Positions 6,536-8,727 of a stretch of 8,727 nt of DNA are shown piece by piece (position 1 is the stretch's first letter; every line of letters starts with the position of its first letter). Under the pieces are notes generated by a model that saw only the letters and a list, made by a program, of their open reading frames with translations, ran no database searches and was not told where the DNA came from. Where the stretch lies: positions 1-8,727 of the forward strand of contig CAYRHS010000135.1 of assembly GCA_964424125.1 (NCBI GenBank), written 5' to 3'. Source of the stretch: CAYRHS01 sp964424125. GTDB taxonomy: Bacteria > Actinomycetota > Acidimicrobiia > IMCC26256 > JAOSJL01. The translations under genes and the position numbers were made by a program.

Positions 6536-6995
6536 GCCCGTAGACGTCGAGGAGCTGGAGTCGCGTCGCCTGCAGGCGGGCCGTCATGACGCGCGCGAAG
6601 CGCTGCATGAGCTCGAAGCCCAGGCGAGTGTCGTCGGCGCACTTACCTCGCAGGCAGGTTCCGTCGAGGGAGACCGCACGCGTCTGCTCCACCGCCCGGA
6701 CGTCGAAGGCCCATCGGTACGGCGGGAACAGCCACGACCACCCGAGGACCTCACCGGGTCCCAGGGTCTCGATCTCCAGCGCCTCCGCTTGGGGGACAGC
6801 CACCTCCAGCGCGACCTTTCCCGCCCGGATCACGTAGAAGTGCTCGGCGGGCGCGCCTTCACGCGCGATCGACTCACCGGCCCGGAAGGCGACGTTGGTG
6901 CCGCACCCCGCGATGAACTCGAGGTCGGCCGGGTCGAGTCCGTCGAACACCTCGGTCTCGGTCAGGAGCTCAGCGATCTCTTGCAGCTTGATCAT
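6519..6995 (-). CDS. Stand-alone cyclic-nucleotide-binding-fold protein within the hydrogenase operon
   Basis: A 158-residue protein made of a single CRP-like beta-roll (about 14-115) and a C-terminal helix (about 122-152), with no helix-turn-helix or enzymatic domain. Typical fold landmarks are VFDGLDPADLEFIAG (16-30), FRAGESIAREGAPAEHFYVI (37-56) and RAGKVAL (57-63). The phosphate-binding cassette is altered: it reads LGPGEVLGWSWLFPPYRWAF (78-97). Glu82 and Arg94 are kept, but they are 12 apart rather than the 10 of E. coli CRP, and aromatic residues and prolines lie between them. Cys114 and Cys119 form a CxxxxC just after the cassette. The ATG at 6995 overlaps the hydB stop as ATGA and has a strong GGAGG 5 bases upstream. 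Its place between two catalytic subunit genes suggests a role tied to this hydrogenase, such as an allosteric or assembly factor. That role is inference; neither the ligand nor the function can be read from sequence. Confidence 0.9.
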   Translation of the reverse strand: MIKLQEIAELLTETEVFDGLDPADLEFIAGCGTNVAFRAGESIAREGAPAEHFYVIRAGKVALEVAVPQAEALEIETLGPGEVLGWSWLFPPYRWAFDVRAVEQTRAVSLDGTCLRGKCADDTRLGFELMQRFARVMTARLQATRLQLLDVYGRDRAS

Positions 6996-8161
6996 GTCTT
7001 CCTCCCCCCACCATTCGTCGTCTGCTCCGTCGGTGCCCGCAGGGCGGCGACCTCCTCCGTGAGGTCGATGCCCACCGGGCACCAGCTGATGCAACGGCCG
7101 CAGCCCACGCACCCCGACGTGCCGAATTGGTCGATCCACGTTCCGAGCTTGTGCGTGAGCCACTGGCGGTAGCGCGCGCGGACGGTCGAGCGCACGCTGC
7201 CGCCGTGAACGTAGGAATGCCCGAGCGTGAAGCACGAGTCCCACCGCCGGGTCCGGATCGCGTCGCCGGCCAGGTCGGTCGTGTCCTCGACCGCCGAACA
7301 GAAGCACGTGGGGCACACGAGCGTGCAGTTCGTGCACGCGAGGCAGCGATCGGCGACGTCGTCCCAACGAGGGTGCTCGAGCTGTTCGGCGAGGAGCTGC
7401 TGGATCCCGTCGGTGTCGAGCGTCCGTCCCATGGTGGTGGCGGCCCGCTCCGTGACGAGCGTGGCGGTGGCGCGATCGTCGGGCGTGGCCGGACGGTGGG
7501 CGAGCTCGGCCAGGACCTCGGTGCCCCGTCCGGAGCCCACCTCGACGAGGAACTCGTGGCGCCCGTCGGCGGTCAGCTCCGTCAGGCCGAGATCGAAGCC
7601 GGACTCGGCACGGGGACCGGTGCCCATCGAGACGCAGAAACACGTCCCGCCCGGTTCCCCACACTGCACCACCACGACGAACGCCGCGCCGCGCCGTGCT
7701 CCGTAGGTGGCATCGGGCTCCACGCAGTCGAGGAACACCCGGTCCTGGACGGCCATGGCGTGGAGGTCGCAGGAGCGAACGCCGAGGAACGCGTAGCGGG
7801 GCTGCTCCGCCCGCTCGTCGACGATGTCGAAGCCGCCTTCGCTGCGTTGTGCCCGCCACAGGACCGTGCGCGGCGGAAAGAGGAACTGCTTCCACGAGTG
7901 CGGCCCGACGGCGTACCCGAAGAGGGCGTCGTCGTCTCTGCGCTCCAGCCGGTAGCGACCGCCATCCTGCTCGTCGGTCCAGCCGCGTGGGAGGTCCGAG
8001 GAGGCACTCAACTCGTCGTAGACGATGGCCTCTCCCGAGAGGGTCGGGCCGACGACGACGTAGTCGCGTCGGCGAAGCGCGTCGATCAACTGGTCGATCT
8101 GGCCGACGTCGATGACGGCGTCGGTGCTCGCGGGGCGCTCGGCGGACGGCACATCTCCCAC
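6992..8161 (-). CDS. hydB: Group 3b hydrogenase beta subunit, 4Fe-4S dicluster protein
   Basis: The beta subunit carries electrons between the small subunit and the flavin subunit; it is homologous to anaerobic sulfite reductase subunit A (AsrA). It has 389 residues. The N-terminal part holds LGVRSCDLHAM (126-136) and GGTCFCVSMGTGP (171-183), both typical of this family. The C-terminal part has two ferredoxin motifs: CLACTNCTLVCP (Cys273/276/279/283, followed by CFC at 286-288) and CVGCGRCISWCP (Cys351/354/357/361). No signal peptide is present. The start GTG at 8161 is chosen because it is the first in frame and has GAAGG 8 bases upstream; GTG 8152 is an alternative. This is the first gene of the operon. 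The promoter must lie upstream within the divergent intergenic region, but no convincing -35/-10 pair was found. Confidence 0.93.
   Translation of the reverse strand: MGDVPSAERPASTDAVIDVGQIDQLIDALRRRDYVVVGPTLSGEAIVYDELSASSDLPRGWTDEQDGGRYRLERRDDDALFGYAVGPHSWKQFLFPPRTVLWRAQRSEGGFDIVDERAEQPRYAFLGVRSCDLHAMAVQDRVFLDCVEPDATYGARRGAAFVVVVQCGEPGGTCFCVSMGTGPRAESGFDLGLTELTADGRHEFLVEVGSGRGTEVLAELAHRPATPDDRATATLVTERAATTMGRTLDTDGIQQLLAEQLEHPRWDDVADRCLACTNCTLVCPTCFCSAVEDTTDLAGDAIRTRRWDSCFTLGHSYVHGGSVRSTVRARYRQWLTHKLGTWIDQFGTSGCVGCGRCISWCPVGIDLTEEVAALRAPTEQTTNGGGRKT
7001..7005 (-). promoter_or_regulatory. Strong ribosome-binding site of the cNMP-fold gene
   Basis: GGAGG preceded by a run of G on the minus strand, 5 bases before the ATG at 6995-6993. 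It is the best ribosome-binding site in the operon and suggests this small protein is well translated. Confidence 0.7.
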
Positions 8162-8197
8162 GATGCCAGCCTTCGTGGCGAGGGTCGAGAATGCAGC

Positions 8198-8217
8198 AGG
8201 AGAAAAGTGGGTCTCCT
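8198..8217. repeat. Operator-like inverted repeat AGGAGA-N8-TCTCCT
   Basis: Perfect 6-bp arms (8198-8203 and 8212-8217) around eight bases, spanning 20 bp and ending 37 bp from the hydB start. The half-site spacing of about one helical turn suits a dimeric regulator. The stretch is also locally A-rich compared with its surroundings. Regulator unknown. Confidence 0.4.
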
Positions 8218-8225
8218 TCGTTCGC

Positions 8226-8255
8226 TCGTGCGCACCGCCTGCCGGACGCGCACGA
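8226..8255. repeat. Inverted repeat TCGTGCGC-N14-GCGCACGA
   Basis: Perfect 8-bp arms at 8226-8233 and 8248-8255 around 14 bases. The half-site centres are 22 bp apart, about two helical turns, so it could be an operator bound by a dimer or tetramer. It could also be a stem-loop in the 5' leader of either divergent transcript. No regulator can be named. Confidence 0.45.
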
Positions 8256-8350
8256 CCGGGACCTTCGGCTCTGGAGCGACGACCGGCCGAGATCCATGCT
8301 CGGGCGTGGAAGCGAGCGGAACCTCGGGATCACCCGGGAGGGGGACGGCG

Positions 8351-8557
8351 ATGGGAAGCGTAGGCAGGGTCACCGAGATCAGCGCGACCTCCGACACGAG
8401 CTTCGAAGACGCGATCCAGGCCGGGATCGCGCGGGCGACGGACACCCTGCGCGGTGTCCAATCCGCCTGGGTCAAGGAGCAAGAGGTTCGGGTCGCGAAC
8501 GGCAAGATCACCGAGTTCCAGGTGAACATGCTCGTGACGTTCGTCCTCGAGGACTGA
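8351..8557 (+). CDS. Dodecin, small flavin-binding protein
   Basis: Dodecins are about 70-residue proteins that assemble into hollow dodecamers and bind flavins (FMN, FAD or riboflavin), serving as flavin store or buffer. This one has 68 residues with the family layout: an N-terminal strand (GRVTEISATS, 5-14), one helix (SFEDAIQAGIARATDTL, 17-33), then strands WVKEQEVRVANG (40-51) and EFQVNMLVTFVLED (55-68). Trp40 and Gln57 correspond by pattern to the tryptophan and glutamine that stack with and contact the flavin. The ATG at 8351 has GGAGG 9 bases upstream; the frame is open further upstream but without coding character. It is transcribed away from the hydrogenase operon, whose HydG subunit is a flavoprotein, so a link through flavin supply is possible but unproven. 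Confidence 0.95.
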   Translation: MGSVGRVTEISATSDTSFEDAIQAGIARATDTLRGVQSAWVKEQEVRVANGKITEFQVNMLVTFVLED

Positions 8558-8727
8558 ACGCACACTGAACGAACGACGAAACGAGGGTCGGCGCGCCGTC
8601 CCCCTATCGGGCGGGACGGCGTTCGATCTGCCGGCCGACCTCACGCAGGAACGACCGCACCGCTACCTGAGCGCAGCGGCGCGCATGCGATCGCGCGGGA
8701 GGCGGAGCCTCCTGTTCGTCCAAGCGG
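8558..8727. other. Right-edge region with stem-loops and no assignable gene
   Basis: After dodecin there are 170 bases to the edge. Besides the stem-loop at 8594-8621 there is a tight hairpin, GGAGGC-GGA-GCCTCC, at 8698-8712. A plus-strand frame (in phase with 8616) is open to the edge with mostly G/C third positions, but its only standard start is ATG 8685 without a ribosome-binding site. A minus-strand frame is open from the edge to a TAG at 8606-8604 and could be the tail of a convergent gene. Neither is recognisable, and both are too short to call. Confidence 0.4.
8594..8621 (+). terminator. Stem-loop downstream of dodecin, possible terminator
   Basis: CGCCGTCCC (8594-8602) pairs perfectly with GGGACGGCG (8613-8621) over a 10-base loop, 36 bases after the dodecin stop. 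It is followed only by TTCGATCT, not a real T-tract, so it is either a weak or non-canonical terminator as seen in high-GC bacteria, or an RNA-stabilising hairpin. Confidence 0.5.

Larger units (their letters stand above)
8162..8350. promoter_or_regulatory. Divergent intergenic region between the hydrogenase operon and dodecin
   Basis: These 189 bases separate two outward-reading genes, so they should hold the promoters of both. They contain two perfect inverted repeats (listed separately), an 8-bp direct repeat ACGACCGG (8252-8259 and 8279-8286), and the dodecin ribosome-binding site GGAGG (8337-8341). No sigma-70 type promoter could be called with confidence on either strand, and no tRNA or small ORF is apparent. 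Confidence 0.55.

Noticed and set aside
6519..6995. The cNMP-fold gene as a CRP/FNR transcription factor
   Set aside because: After the beta-roll and one helix the protein ends at residue 158, with no room for a helix-turn-helix domain.
7127..8350. Plus-strand frame open upstream of dodecin, suggesting a 476-residue protein
   Set aside because: The upstream part is antisense to hydB and has no domain. Dodecins are about 70 residues, and ATG 8351 has its own ribosome-binding site.
8162..8350. A sigma-70 promoter for hydB using CATTCT as -10 on the minus strand
   Set aside because: The hexamer 17 bases upstream is GGAGAC, unlike a -35 box, so the match is too weak to list.
1..8727. Insertion sequences, CRISPR arrays, tRNA or rRNA genes
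   Set aside because: No transposase, repeat-spacer pattern or tRNA-like arm set was seen, and nearly all of the window is accounted for by the operon.

Overview
The window is very G+C-rich (not counted). Its codons mostly end in G or C and many starts are GTG, which fits a high-GC bacterium. An actinobacterium is the likeliest host, but that is inference. Almost all of it is one tightly packed minus-strand operon, read from about 8161 down past the left edge. The operon encodes a cytoplasmic group 3b [NiFe] hydrogenase (NAD(P)-linked, 'sulfhydrogenase' type) followed by its maturation genes.

Order in the direction of transcription: HydB-type beta subunit (two [4Fe-4S] motifs) - a 158-residue stand-alone cyclic-nucleotide-binding-fold protein - HydG-type FAD/NAD(P) gamma subunit with a C-terminal [2Fe-2S] motif - HydD-type small subunit (12 cysteines, enough for three [4Fe-4S] clusters) - HydA-type large subunit with both pairs of Ni-ligating cysteines - hydrogenase maturation endopeptidase - HypF - HypC - HypD (cut by the left edge at codon 175). 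Six of the eight junctions are 4-base ATGA or GTGA stop/start overlaps, one is a 17-base overlap and one is a 1-base gap, so translation is probably coupled along the transcript. hypE, hypA and hypB are not in the window and may lie to the left.

In the expected electron path, H2 is split at the NiFe site in HydA. Electrons pass through the clusters of HydD and HydB to the flavin of HydG and so to NAD(P), and the path can reverse. The downstream genes build the site: HypF supplies carbamoyl groups for cyanide ligands, HypC/HypD carry the Fe(CN)2CO unit, and the protease trims the HydA C terminus after nickel insertion.

Right of the operon is a 189-base divergent intergenic region with two small perfect inverted repeats. 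It is followed by a plus-strand dodecin gene (8351-8557, a flavin-binding small protein) and about 170 bases holding two stem-loops and no convincing gene.

The items most worth a second look are the cNMP-fold protein embedded between catalytic subunit genes, which has an altered ligand-binding cassette and no output domain, and short perfect palindromes lying just upstream of four of the coupled start codons.
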